This document shows, piece by piece, positions 35,053 to 46,268 of a stretch of 64,000 bases of DNA. Each line of letters opens with the position of its first letter. The stretch's first letter is position 1. Where the stretch lies: contig CADCXA010000050.1 in assembly GCA_902806565.1 (NCBI GenBank), forward strand, positions 1 to 64,000, read 5' to 3'. Below the pieces are notes generated by a model. It was not told the origin of the DNA. It ran no database searches and was given only the letters and a program-made list of their open reading frames with translations. The DNA comes from Hypoxylon rubiginosum. Taxonomy: Eukaryota; Ascomycota; Sordariomycetes; Xylariales; Hypoxylaceae. The position numbers and the translations under genes are program-made.

Positions 35053-36096
35053 CTAGAACGAGGTTTTATCTGCTGGCACGGGAACTATTCGCGAAACTGA
35101 AGGAAAGACAGCGAAGGGAACGAGTTGGCGGATTCTAGTAATGCTATGGCATTCTCGAACGGACAAATGCCTTTTTCTCCTTCCAGCCCCGTTCTGGATG
35201 AGGCAAGCAAAGGAGAAGGATCATGAGGTTCTTTTTTGGTATTTCTTCGACAACCACCTACTGTACGGCCGCCGTAATATAATGCTCGATGAATAGAAAT
35301 AGGTTGATTAAGAATGGATTAAGGGGTTACGTACGAAGGTAGGTGAAGAAGCCGAGTGCTCGGCGTGTAAGACCAACGAGAGGCGTCAAATGAAATGCGT
35401 CGAGTCTTTCAATGGGTCGTCCTTAAGCGTCCCTGGGCGTCTCGGCTCATCTTGGCTTAGCTGTTCTTAGCTGCTCCAGTGGGTAGCAGCGAGCCCCTGG
35501 CAGCTTCGTCTCGGCTCTGTCCCCTAGAGGTTAGCGGTTACCCGCAGAATCGGGCTTGAGGCTGAGCTGAAAGACACAGCATGCGCATGCGCCGTACTCC
35601 GTTATTTTTAGCAGGCAATTGGAACCAGAATTTGGAGTTGCTGCTATCCGAGTTATGCATAGATATCTAGGCGCATGTGCAAAGATTAGGTACGGATGCT
35701 TGACCCAGGGGCTCGGGAAGCGGCACGTTATAGCTTAATATATTGTATTTTTATCCTCGATAAGAATAGACATTCCATCCCACCTAATTTATACATGTGC
35801 TGCCAGATAGATAACAGGCAGAGAATGGATTTTCTTGTCCTACATCATTTACTGGATATGCGGTTACCCACCTACATGTACCTAGCACCTAGGTGTAATA
35901 CATGTTAGACTGAGTGACGCCATAGGAATGTTTCTACGAAGTACAATTGTCTGTAAAGAGGGGTAACTCCTTATCACTATCTATTTCATACGTGTAGGCA
36001 TATAGTCATCTCTAATATTGAGGCGACCAGAGATAGCCCTAATTTTTACCATCTATCTAACTGTATGCCGTGGGAGTGTTGTGCTAAATCCAGAAA
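35053..36096. other. Intergenic, divergent promoter region
   Basis: Lies between the divergent mannosyltransferase and methyltransferase genes. It contains CCTAGCACCTAGG-type motifs around 35880-35893. No gene is supported. Confidence 0.55.
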
Positions 36097-37216
36097 ATGT
36101 CGTCGCAAAACAGCAGTCTCCCAGCAGCAGCCGAGGAGGGATTCAAAGATGCCGCTTCATACGATGCATTTCGGCCCTCTTACCCGCCCGAGGCAGTGGA
36201 GGCCTTCCTTGGGAGATTAAAGGTCGCCGAGCAAGACGAAGCCAAGATCGTGGAGATCGCATCGGGAACTGGCAAGTTTACGGAACTGCTTGCTCGACGA
36301 CCCGAAAGGTTCACCGTCAAAGCAATCGAGCCTCATACCGGTATGCGAGAGAAGCTAGCGGAAAAGGATCTGAGAGGTATCGAAGTAACCGACGGCAAGG
36401 CCGACAAGATGCCAGTTGAAGATGAGTGGGGTGATGCATGCATTGCGGCTCAAGTGAGTTCAACTAGTAATTTGTAGCTGCGTACTCTAGATGTGAGCTA
36501 ATGCTAACCTTTATGTAGGCATTTCATTGGTTAGTAATGAAGTTTGACTATTGGTTATAAAAATGCTTTCTCACACTTTGCCTCAAGGTTCGCTACTCCG
36601 GAATCATTGAAAGAGATTGAACGCGTCCTTCGGCCAGGTGCTGTGTTAGGTGGCATATGGAATGTCGAAGACTGTAAGCTCGCCTTAGATATCTCGAAAT
36701 ACATCAGCAAGGTGGGCTTCTACTAATGAACACCCTAGATAACAAGCCGAAGGGGTGGGAGGCCACTACAAAATGGGAACAAAGGCTAAACGATTTCGTA
36801 TGGTCGCTGGATGACGGACTCCCTCGTTTCAGGCACCAGGTAAATGGACCCTCCATGATGAGAAGCATTTGGATATAACTGATTCTCGTCTACTTCAGAA
36901 ATGGAAAGAAGTGTTTGATCAACAGTTGCCAGCCAACCCGGTCCAAGTCATCAAAGATACTTTCACCAACAGCCTTCCTAGCTTCAGCCTTCCGCTTGGA
37001 GAGGATACTACCAAGTGGACCGTTTGGTTGAGTGAGGAAGCATTAACCTCTAGATTGAACACTTTGAGTCAGATTGCTGTACTCAAAGGAGACAAGCGGG
37101 AGGCTTTTGTCAAGCTATTGAAGGAGATTATTCAGGATGATGATGTTGAACGAAATGAGAAAGGCGAGATTGCTGTGCACGGGAAAACGTTCTTTTTTTG
37201 GACGGATAGACTATAG
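36097..37216 (+). CDS. SAM-dependent methyltransferase (class I)
   Basis: Five exons (36097-36453, 36519-36529, 36588-36673, 36739-36839, 36899-37216) give 290 residues. Motif I is VEIASGTGKFT (about 52-62), followed by the acidic VKAIEPH segment (74-80) and the conserved AQAFHWF. The AFHW of the latter is encoded by an 11-nt micro-exon that is needed to keep frame and restore the motif. The protein resembles fungal methyltransferases of the Crg1/trans-aconitate-methyltransferase type, which methylate small acids or lipids. The substrate is not predictable. Introns are 58-65 nt. The start at 36097 is the first Met giving the usual family N-terminus (FKDAASYDAFRPSYP). Confidence 0.85.
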
Positions 37217-37473
37217 ATATGCGTAGGAACCGAATAATCAAGTATCATTACTCGCAGTTATAACCTTAGCTTGATCATCCTTAGCGTTTAGCCACAACTG
37301 GTGGTGCGAATCGATCCTCTTCCCGAGTGCACCTGATTCTTACCGAGATGGAAATATAGATATATCCAGCTCATCCCGCAAAGCAATGGTAGTCGTGATC
37401 CCTCGAGGTCTCAGTGGACAACTCAAGAAGCCGTGTGGCTGTAACCCCCGTCAAGGAAGACAATAGTCTAATC

Positions 37474-37867
37474 TCATGAATCGGCTGAGATATACATGAC
37501 TTAAGCAGATTATTAGCATTTACTAAAATTTGTTTCTTGCATAGAGGAGCACTCACCATTGTTGCCTCTCACAAAGGCATCTCCGTATGTTCTTCGTTTC
37601 ACACCATTGACGTACTCCTCTGTCTTTTCCAGCGCAATGTTCATGTACCCGTCAACAGACTGCAACTCGCCTATAGCCACTGTGTCAGTGCATACTAATC
37701 ATATGAGGGATGTGCCTGAAAGTGAGATAGATGTCTTTCCACTGACCTCTATAAACGACGCCCGAATTCAGCTTAACGGTGACTGGATTGCCGATGATAT
37801 CAGAGAGAAATCCGGAAGGATCCTTGCCCTCGCCTTGGGTGGCTGTTGCTGATGTACCGTTTTCCAT
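37474..37867 (-). CDS. LSM6: LSm6, U6 snRNA-associated Sm-like protein
   Basis: Three exons on the minus strand (37867-37747, 37670-37557, 37499-37474) give 86 residues; the last exon is only 26 nt. The Sm1 motif covers FLSDIIGNPVTVKLNSGVVYRG and ELQSVDGYMNIALE, and the Sm2 motif ends in FVRGNNVMYIS, as in LSm6 of other fungi. LSm6 is part of the LSm1-7 ring (cytoplasmic mRNA decay) and the LSm2-8 ring (U6 snRNA, splicing). It is divergent from the Rad60-like gene and shares a 531-bp promoter region with it. Confidence 0.93.
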
Positions 37868-38398
37868 GATGATGGTGACTGGTGGGTGGTGTGGGTGGTG
37901 TGGGTGGTTTTGATATTGAGACGGAGAAGGCTGATGGATGATTTGGGCTCTTGTAGGGTGTAATTTCTAACTGCAATTTCCAGTTGGAGCCCGTTAAGGC
38001 TGAGAGTTGTAGGTGGGGCTTGCAAGTACCTAGGTACCAGAATGTGGGGGATACCTACATGTATTTAGACGCGTTAAGTGCCATCCGGGTAACGCATCTC
38101 GCGTCGCCGTACCTACCAGGCACCCTAAATTTCCTGTGATGCTGCGAACATGAATTTCTTCACGTCGGCTTATTTTTCTTTGTTCTCGTCCTAATCACCC
38201 TCGTCATTGAACTTGTTAATATTACGTTTCGCCCTCTAGCAAATATTTGAGTGGCATTTGCGAACTTTAATTCTACCTTCCCCTGTGTTTTCTTTTTTAT
38301 ATATCTCTTGACTAATCTCTCTTTCGCGTGCTCGCTCACAGCTAAGCTGCACTCCTTAACCCGCTACAAATCCCACGCCCTTCGTCGCGCAACAAACA
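37868..38398. promoter_or_regulatory. Divergent promoter, LSM6 / Rad60-like
   Basis: Intergenic segment between two start codons facing away from each other. It has a GTACCTAGGTAC palindrome at 38026-38037 and a C/T-rich leader before the Rad60-like gene. No TATA box is obvious, as usual for housekeeping genes. Confidence 0.55.
38026..38037. promoter_or_regulatory. Perfect palindrome GTACCTAGGTAC
   Basis: A 12-bp self-complementary motif in the LSM6/Rad60-like promoter. Related TACCTAGGTA strings recur in many non-coding stretches of the window. Function is unknown. Confidence 0.5.
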
Positions 38399-39880
38399 AT
38401 GGGGGACCCACAACCGCCCTCTCCAGCTAAGAGAAAGCTCCCCTTTAAGCGCACCGTCAGGCGCAAGTCTAGTGAGGTTGCCGATGACGATGGCCTCTCT
38501 CTCTTCAAACGTTCTGGCGCCTTTTTCGAGGAGCAGCAGAGATTAGCCAAAGAAAAGGCTGAAAAGGAAAAGGCAGAGAAGGCTGCGAAGGAAGCGAAGG
38601 CCGCAAGAGAGGAGCAGGAACGCAAGGCACGAAAAGAACGCCTAGCGCAAGAACGACAGGCCAAAAAGGATGCCCGTAGTAAAGAACCTGCCAAGAAACG
38701 ACGTCGCACATCGACCCCTGACGATGAGAAGGAGGATGATGATAGCGACGAGGATTTCTTCAAAATCAGCTCTGCAAAAAGACAAAAATCACCTTCGGCA
38801 CCACATACTCCCAGCTCAAAGCGTGATAGCTCGTTTGTGAATAGTACGAGAGGATCAGGAGGCCGACTTACCCGTTCACAGTCCCGCAAGACTGGCACGC
38901 CGGCGATCTCTCTAGAAGATGAGGACGATTACAACCCTTTTGCCTTGATCTCTCCTACTAGGCGACCTAGGACAAAGAAGAATCCTGAGCTAAAGCCCTC
39001 TCTCAAAAGCCCGACTGGCAAAACAGATCAAGATATAATCACATTGGATGACGATAGTGACGCTCAATCCGATACAGTCGAGACACGGAAAGAGGAGAAG
39101 AAGGAAGAAGATCCATCTGAGTACTATGTTAGGATCGCAATGGAACGGGCACAGAAAGCGAAAGAAGAGCGCGAGGCTAGAGAAAATGGGGCTGGCGGGG
39201 TTGAAGAAGATCCGGTCGTGCAGATTCTCATTCATTCGCAGCTGGAAGGCATCCACCCCTTGATGTTCCGGCGAAAGTTGTCACAGCAGCTGACCGTGGT
39301 ATACAAAACATGGATCGAGCAACAGGTGGTCAAACACAGCGTGATATCTCGACCGGTCCTTGAGACCATGTTCTTTACCTGGAAGGGAAACAAGGTATAT
39401 CCCCATACATCATTGCGGACGCTGGGCATCAAGCCAGACCAGGAGGGGAATCTGTTCCCGAGCTGGAAAAGAGACCAGGAAGGATACCACATGCGAGATA
39501 GGGTGCTCTTTGAGGCTTGGACGCAGGAACTGTACGACGACTATCTGAAGGAGAAGGAGAGGCAGCGACTGCGGGATCTTGGCGAGCTGCTGGATGGCGA
39601 AGAGCCGGAAGAAGAGCGAGAGTCAGAACGACCGGAGAATTCCCAAGAAGACAAGAAGATCCGAGTCCAATTCAAGGCAAAGAACGCGCCTGTTAAAAAT
39701 GCCACGGTACGATCTAGCACTACAGCTGGCCAACTGGTCAAGGTGTATCGACGATTAGCAGATATCCCGAAGGACATGTCGATCGAGCTTCATTGGGATG
39801 GGGAGGTCCTAGAACCGGATACGACAGTGGAGGAGGCTGATATTGAAGATATGGACTCGATTGAGGTACATGTCAAGTGA
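38399..39880 (+). CDS. Rad60/Esc2/NIP45-like SUMO-like domain protein
   Basis: Single exon, 493 residues. The N-terminal half is charged and probably disordered: a long Lys/Glu helix about 45-95 and basic nuclear signals such as KKRRRTS. A candidate SUMO-interacting motif IITLDDD is at about 213-219. Two ubiquitin-like domains follow. The first (about 273-350) contains VVQILIHSQLEG and FFTWKGNKVYPHTSLRTLGI; the second (about 420-493) contains IRVQFKAKNAPV and IELHWDGEVLEPDTTVEEADIEDMDSIEVHVK in part. The layout, a disordered arm followed by two SUMO-like domains, is that of the Rad60/Esc2/NIP45 family. That family acts in the nucleus in homologous recombination and genome stability together with the SUMO machinery. 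Divergent from LSM6. Confidence 0.85.
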   Translation: MGDPQPPSPAKRKLPFKRTVRRKSSEVADDDGLSLFKRSGAFFEEQQRLAKEKAEKEKAEKAAKEAKAAREEQERKARKERLAQERQAKKDARSKEPAKKRRRTSTPDDEKEDDDSDEDFFKISSAKRQKSPSAPHTPSSKRDSSFVNSTRGSGGRLTRSQSRKTGTPAISLEDEDDYNPFALISPTRRPRTKKNPELKPSLKSPTGKTDQDIITLDDDSDAQSDTVETRKEEKKEEDPSEYYVRIAMERAQKAKEEREARENGAGGVEEDPVVQILIHSQLEGIHPLMFRRKLSQQLTVVYKTWIEQQVVKHSVISRPVLETMFFTWKGNKVYPHTSLRTLGIKPDQEGNLFPSWKRDQEGYHMRDRVLFEAWTQELYDDYLKEKERQRLRDLGELLDGEEPEEERESERPENSQEDKKIRVQFKAKNAPVKNATVRSSTTAGQLVKVYRRLADIPKDMSIELHWDGEVLEPDTTVEEADIEDMDSIEVHVK

Positions 39881-40192
39881 AGGATATACCAAAAGTCGAC
39901 AGCAGGTTAGGGAGGATGGATACGGGAAGTTGAGTCTGTCAGCTCTGAGTGAGACATCGGGAATCCGGCTATTTTCCTGAACTCAGTGGAGAGGACTGGA
40001 AAAGTGGAACAGTATACACGATTAATGAGACTCATCATGAAATAAAATGATATATACCACTTTAGCTTATGATACCCGTAGGATCCTTAAGGGCCTCTCC
40101 TAAGAGACATGTCATGTCTCATAACTGGAAGTGCAAATCCCCTAAACTCCAGAAACTCCTTTCCGATGAGATACAAACCTGCCAAGCTAGAA
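39881..40192. other. Intergenic between convergent genes
   Basis: Space between the 3' ends of the Rad60-like and PNO1 genes. It contains an AATAAA string at about 40042. Nothing else is seen. Confidence 0.5.
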
Positions 40193-41097
40193 CTAGAACC
40201 TCTCCTTCATCCTCGAGGATACGGTTCGTAGATTGTTGTATACCTTGCCGGGAGGTTTACCCAATATTAGACTGACGATCGATTCGCGGGCGATGTGGAT
40301 GTTTTTGAAGCCTGTAGGTTACGTGTAAGTAGGTCTACCACTTGCAACAGAGACAAAGTGTAATTCAACTGACCTCCGAGGATATGGATCTTGGAATCTG
40401 CCAACACAACTCTCGTCCGCGAGGCATTCTCGATCGCGAACTTTGTCTTGCCATCCTTACCAGCAATCCGGCCGATGGCACGAGCTAAGTGGTCTCCGGT
40501 CAACGTCTTCACATCCTTGACCTCGAAGGTCTCGATATACAGGTCGTCCAGCCGCAACAGGGCAATGGCATCGTCGACGTCAAAGCCTAGGGCGAAGGCC
40601 CGCACAAAGTCCTCGCCCTTTTGCAATGCGCCGGCATCCGTCGTGTGCTTCGAGGTGCGCAGTTCCACTCGCTTGTTCTTGACGTTCATGCGCACTTGCA
40701 GCTTGAGGTGCTCGACGAGCGGCGGGTAGATCTTGGGCCACGCGTTCTTGAGGGGGGTGAACCGGTGAGGCGGAATGGGCACCTTGCGTGATTGGATATG
40801 TGCTGCTTGGTCCTACATTGCGAGCCGGATGGTCAGCAAAGAATGGGTAAAGACACATAAAAGGACACTACTACGTACGATGTTCTGTACAGGCGCAAAA
40901 TGTGGCTTGTCTTCTTCGTCGATCTCCATCTCTCCGTCTCCTCGCATTTTTACCGGCTGAAGAACTGCGTTCGCGTCCTCGGGCAGCTCGTTCATCCCCT
41001 CCAGAGCGAACTCCTCATCCTGGTCGGCTTCGGGGAGAGGAACGTGGGACGGCGGGGTGTCGTCGGCCTGCTTGAGCAGGGCTGTCGGTGCGGGCAT
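40193..41097 (-). CDS. PNO1: PNO1/DIM2, ribosome assembly KH protein
   Basis: Three exons on the minus strand (41097-40879, 40812-40374, 40311-40193) give 258 residues, the normal length. The acidic N-terminus is followed by VPIPPHRFTPLKNAWPKIYPPLVEHL, FVRAFALGFDVDDAIALLRLDDLYIETFEVKDVK and the KH-domain core HLARAIGRIAGKDGKTKFAIENASRTRVVLADSKIHILGG in part, then the end YNNLRTVSSRMKERF. All are hallmarks of Pno1. It binds the 3' region of 18S pre-rRNA and regulates Nob1 cleavage in the small-subunit processome. Divergent from MDM31, with 632 bp between start codons. Confidence 0.95.
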
Positions 41098-41729
41098 CTT
41101 GTGGTGTTATGTTGGTAGCAGATTTATTACTGTCGGGTGTAGAAGCGACGTGCTGTGTATAGGAAGGAGCAGACTCTAATTGTGAAGGTGGTATTCCAGA
41201 TCTCTTCCTCAGAATTTGGCGATAGTTTCCGGCGGTATCAGAAAAAAAAAGGCGATAGACAATGTTTGGTGGGCTGTATTTTGTTATCGATAAGGATATC
41301 TTTAAATCTCCAGTGTCGGTGGAGTAAAATTAATGGCGCTTACTAGTGGCTTTATCGGGCTCAAATAACGGTGATAACCCAAGGCTAGGCGAGCTAGGGT
41401 GCTAAAATAAATTCAATTTAACGTTATGACCGTCAGCTTGTGGTGCTAATGACGAATTTTTAACTTGAAAGCCAAGCAAATTCTTGGAATGTTCATGCTC
41501 CACGCCCTCATGCCCACCGCCTATCAACCTCCCGCATGCATCGGTACCCCTCGAGTTGTCTGGTTGTTTGGTATTAGAACAGAAGGATGAACCTCCCTTA
41601 GGTTATCCTTTTTAATCACTGGATTATAGATTTCAACATTGTGCTGTTCTGTTGTTATTATTGGGCACCCCCATTGGTGTTTAATTCCGGTTCTAAGCTA
41701 GGAAAAAACCATCACCATGAACTTGCATC
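41098..41729. promoter_or_regulatory. Divergent promoter, PNO1 / MDM31
   Basis: Intergenic segment between two facing-away genes. No TATA box or strong motif is seen. A short out-of-frame ATG precedes the MDM31 start and stops after eight codons. Confidence 0.5.
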
Positions 41730-44082
41730 ATGTCTTCGGCAGCTAGGTCTAAGGTGTTAGGCCAAGGACGCCATGTCTGGCGATCCTTCTACGAGTTACT
41801 TGATCCGTTTACCTCGAAGTTGTCGCCCAAGCGGAACCCAGCTAATCCTCTTGCTCCGCACCATACCGACCATACCGCTTCCTATTTCTCGTCAGCATGG
41901 CCGCGATCGTCAAAGCCTCTAGAGCCCTTCGGCCATTTGCGGAAGGCCTACAGCAATACTCTTCGCAGCAGGTTCACTTCTAGCGGGCTCCTCCTTGTCG
42001 GGCTCGCCTCACCCTCGTCAACCACTTCGACTGTCGCAGCGACATGCTCAGCTGCCGCAGACTCTGTCATTCTCGGAAGCACGGCCCAAACATCTAATAT
42101 CAGCAAGTTGGCGAGACAGGCATGGATAAGAGGCATACATACCGGCCATAGCCGGACACCAAGGGTTCACCGAAGAAATAAGACTTCTAAATCGAGCGCC
42201 GATAGAAACTCAACAGCTGCCCAACAGAAGAATGGCCCTCCGCCGCAGGCCACCCCAAAGTCGGAACCCGATGCGAAGTTGGCCGAAAAGGAACCAACAC
42301 CCGCCTCTGTGTCGAAATATTTCCATCTGCCCGCAATGCCACACTTACCGCATCGGCCGACGAAGGAGGAGTTTCTGGCTGCCGCCAATGGCTTCTGGGA
42401 GCGGCTAAAGGTTCGGTTTAAATGGTTTTCTATCAGAAGCATGCGGCCATGGAATATAGACGAATGGGGTGCTTTTGTCTCCTGGTTTCTTTTTGGACAT
42501 CTTGTCTGGATTCTGGTCGGGACAACTACATTTTTCTCTCTCGGCATCCTCTTCGTCAATACCGTCCTCGCTCAGGGTAAGAGCTGACACCCCCTCCTCA
42601 AAAATGGCATAGTTGAACTGATCCATTATAGAAACCCTTGCGAAGTGGATTGGTGATTACCTAACCGAATCTGCCGGCCTGACTGTTGTTTTCGAGTCTG
42701 CCATCGTTCCCAAATGGAAGGACGGTGTCATCTCATTCAAGAATGTGTTCGTTTCACGAAGACCTGGTCAGATTAAGTCATCCGTTAGCAAGGGATCTTC
42801 CTCCAATGCTGCGGCGGTTGCTGCTGCCGAACGAGGAACCGATAAAGAGGCACAAGTTATCGAGGTGGACGATGGGAACTATACACAGTTTGACGTTACT
42901 CTGAATACCGTGAACGTTACACTCTCCTTCGTGAAGTGGTGGAATGGCAAGGGGCTATTAAAAGACGTTGAGATTAAAGGCGTTCGAGGGGTTATGGATA
43001 GAACGCATGTAAGGTGGACCAACCAGCATGTTGACCCCTTATCATACCGACGTGAGCATAACCCGGGCGACTTCGAAATCGACTCCTTCAAGATGGAGGA
43101 TTTACTTGTCACCATTCACCAACCCGGTGGATTCCGACCTTTCTCCGTGAGCATATACTCCTGCGAACTTCCTCAGCTGAGGAGACAGTTCCTGTTCTAC
43201 GACTTCTTATCCGCTACGCACATGTCCGGATCTTACGACGGATCGCTCTTCACAATACACCCTCGCCAAATTCACGGGGTCCCCGCCGGCCGCGAGCACA
43301 CCTCCGATCCGTTAGGCGACCCGGATGCATGGAAGAAGTTTAGTCGTATTCGGATCGACGGCTTGAAGATCGATCACCTCAATCGAGGAGTTGAGGGCCC
43401 CTTTGGCTGGATCTACGAAGGCAATGTTGACATCGTGTCTGATATACGATTTCCAGCCGAGGATGATGATAGCATCGCTAAGGTGATGTCTGAATTCTAC
43501 GACAAGTTAGAAGAAGCGGTAACATCAAACCGTTACCTCCGCATCCTGGACAAACCCCGACGAGACGAGGAGGTCATATTCAATGCTCCAAATCACCTAC
43601 AATCTGATGACTCTCCAGACGACGTACAAACTACGACCATGCCCACATCTCCGGAGCCAGTACCGGAGAACAGTTCAGACGAGACTATAACGTCAACCCC
43701 AGACGACAAGCCGCCACACTATCTCGTGATGGACCTACGGATCCACCTCAACGACGTGAAGGCCTCGGTGCCTGTCTTCACGTCCAACCTGTCGTACGTG
43801 AACCAGGCGCTCGTACGGCCCATCGTGGCGTACATCAACGCGAAGCGCACCTACATCCCCATCACCTGCCGCATCGTCAAGCGCGCCTCCGACTTCGACG
43901 GCTCCTGGACCATCTACGACTGCGGGCTCATGGACGACGCCTCCGCCGAGGTGTACTCGGCGTTCGCGCGCGACGTCGAGGACCAGCAGAGCCGCGTCCG
44001 GCGCCTCAAGAAGGTCGGCTTCTGGACCCTGAGCCTAGCCGTCCACGCTCTGTTTATGGGCATGGCGGGGAATGTCATATAA
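41730..44082 (+). CDS. MDM31: MDM31/MDM32-family mitochondrial inner membrane protein
   Basis: Two exons (41730-42576 and 42632-44082) with a 55-nt intron give 765 residues. The basic, Ser/Thr-rich N-terminus fits a mitochondrial presequence. The PWNIDEWGAFVSWFLFGHL region leads into a membrane segment (about 254-280). The large domain has the family core WIGDYLTESAGLTVVFESAIVPKWKDGVISFKNV in part and LNTVNVTLSFVKWWNGKGLLKDVEIKGVRGVMDRTHV in part. A second membrane segment lies at the extreme C-terminus (FWTLSLAVHALFMGMAG). Mdm31 and Mdm32 act at the inner membrane in mitochondrial morphology, lipid homeostasis and DNA inheritance. GC content rises sharply in the last ~300 bp of the gene. Confidence 0.9.
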
Positions 44083-45078
44083 GATTTACATACCCACATC
44101 TCCCCTTTTGTATATAAATGACCGCGGCATGAATTATATGATGGATCCAGGAGGGGGGACACGTACTTAGAAAACGGTTCTTTTTTTGCGACACGGCATG
44201 GGTAAGACGGTATGAATATAACGGCGTTCTTGTGGTGTCTGGCGTCCCTGGTAGAGACGGTTTCTGCGAGTTTGAAACGTTATGGCGACGGGCTGTCGTC
44301 CTCGAGTCGGAAATACCCCCCTTAGGCAATAGAAATATACAAAACCAAAAAGTCTTGCTTGGATCTACTTAATAATTGAGAAGTGATGTTTTACGTCAAA
44401 TCACATAAGTTCACATAGCACATAAGTATCAGGGGAAATTTGCATTTAATTAATGGGCGGTCCAAAATCAACAATCTGTTTAGGGGGAATATGTAGGGGC
44501 CTCGTAGTCTCCATTCCCAAAGCGCACGCACTTCCCAATCAACATCCGGACCTATTAACCCAACGAACAATTACTAGCGCGTATTTGTAGGAGTCCCCCC
44601 GATCACGGCTCGGCTCAGTCCATAGCACCTTTGCAAGTGCAAGCGGAGGTTCCCATTAAAGCCTTTCTTGGTGAAGCCCCGACCAGATCTTCCGTGTAAT
44701 CTTCCAACCTGGTCGGCCACCATCACCGGTCTTGTTTAGAAGTCCCAGCTCTAGTAGCTGTGGGAAGAGTCAAAGGGAGGGGCAAGAGAGTAAGAGGGCA
44801 AGAGGGTAAGAGGTAGGTAGGGGGTAGGGAGTATAAGGGCAACTAGGTAGGCAGCCGCAGTATGTAGTCCAGATATGTAGTCCACATTGCAAGATGTCGA
44901 ATCGTCACGAGTTAGGGTATCACTCCTCCAGGATATCCACGATTGTAGCACACTCCGGAGCGAAAAAGTCGAAGATACTGGGCTTAGGCCAAGATTCAGT
45001 TTGCTTCGGCCTTGTTCACATGAAGTCGTCACTAGGTAAAATGTTAGCTTAATACACGAGTAAACCAGTACGATCAAC
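44083..45078. other. Intergenic between convergent genes
   Basis: Between MDM31 and eIF3j. It contains a purine-rich, GGG-rich tract at about 44761-44842 with AAGAGGG-type repeats, which might form G-quadruplex-like structure. No gene is supported. Confidence 0.55.
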
Positions 45079-46268
45079 TTACTCTCCAAAATCTTCCTCA
45101 TAAGTGCCGACATCCGCTGTGTTGGCTCGGCTGGTCACCAACGTGGTCTTAGTCTTCTGCGCCTTAGTCTTCTTGCCACCCTTCTCAGCTGCCTTCTCTT
45201 CCTTCATCTTCTCGTTGCTCAGGGTAGTAAGAGTGCTAGCAATCTTCTTGATCTGATCGCTGGGCAAGTCTTTGGCCAGTTGCTTGGCGAATTCCTGGAG
45301 GAACAAGGCGTAATGTGCCTTCTTGTGGTTGCTACCGATGATGGGGACGACCGTGTTGCGGAGGTTCTCAAACTGAGTCTTCGTCTGAGGGTTAAAGAGA
45401 GAGATGGAACTAAGGTCGATTGTCTTTGTTGGATCTCTAGAGTCGATAGGAATGGCAGAACCGACTGTGGTGGCTTTGCGTCCATTGCGAAGGCTGATGC
45501 CAGCATCACCGAACAGATCCTCAGCGTGTTTCAGGTCGGACTCCTGCTCGGTACGTCGTATACGCTCACGGCGCTCAGCCTCGTCTTCGTCCTCATCTTC
45601 GGATTCGTCAGAATCAGCCAATCTGCGAGCTCGTTCGGCCTTGTGTTCAGCGATTCGTTGGGCCTTGGACTTCTTATTCGCAGCGGCTTCGGCGTCAGCC
45701 TTAGCCTTTGCCTCGGCTGCCTTCTTGGCCTTCTCGCGCTCTACTTCGGAATCCTCAGCGGCATCCCATGAGTCGAGGACCTATGAGTAGTAGAATTAGT
45801 ATTATAAGGTTTTACTTAGTCGATGCTACCCAGGGAGGGATTAACTTACATCACTATCCTCGCCCTCTTCATCGTCGAACTTGCTACGGCGAAGGACACC
45901 AGCAGGGGGGGAAGATGGAGGGGTGCTACCGGACTCCTCTTCCTCGTCGTCTATGTTAAAGAGCGGTCAGCCAGGGTTATTTATAAAACGGTCTGATGCA
46001 GCTGCCATACAAGCATGGCGCATCAAGGGAAATTAGAGGAAACCAATAGCCAGAAGAAAAGACGCGACAGATATCCACTGAAACCTGTCAGAGGCGCATT
46101 TCCCCAGGTTTCCCAAAGGTTGGGTAATGCGCCTCACCATCCCGTCCCATGGTGGTGATTCAAATTGTAGATGTGGTCACTTTGATGACAGCGCTCTTTT
46201 CTACACAGGCAGACAGGTACCTAGGTAGAAGTAGAAAGTAACTTACCCCACTGTTTTTTGGGGGGCAT
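45079..46268 (-). CDS. HCR1: eIF3 subunit J
   Basis: Three exons on the minus strand (46268-46247, 45950-45850, 45780-45079) give 274 residues. Exon 1 is only 22 nt (MPPKKQWG) and is followed by a 296-nt intron, long for this window. The acidic DDEEEESG start, the VLDSWDAAEDSE motif, a Lys/Ala/Glu-rich coiled coil, the DLFGDAGIS motif, and the C-terminal half (TIDLSSISLFNPQTKTQFENL, YEEDFGE end) are typical of eIF3j. It binds the 40S decoding centre and helps eIF3 and initiation or recycling. The start is supported by the MPPKKxW beginning shared by fungal relatives. Confidence 0.92.
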
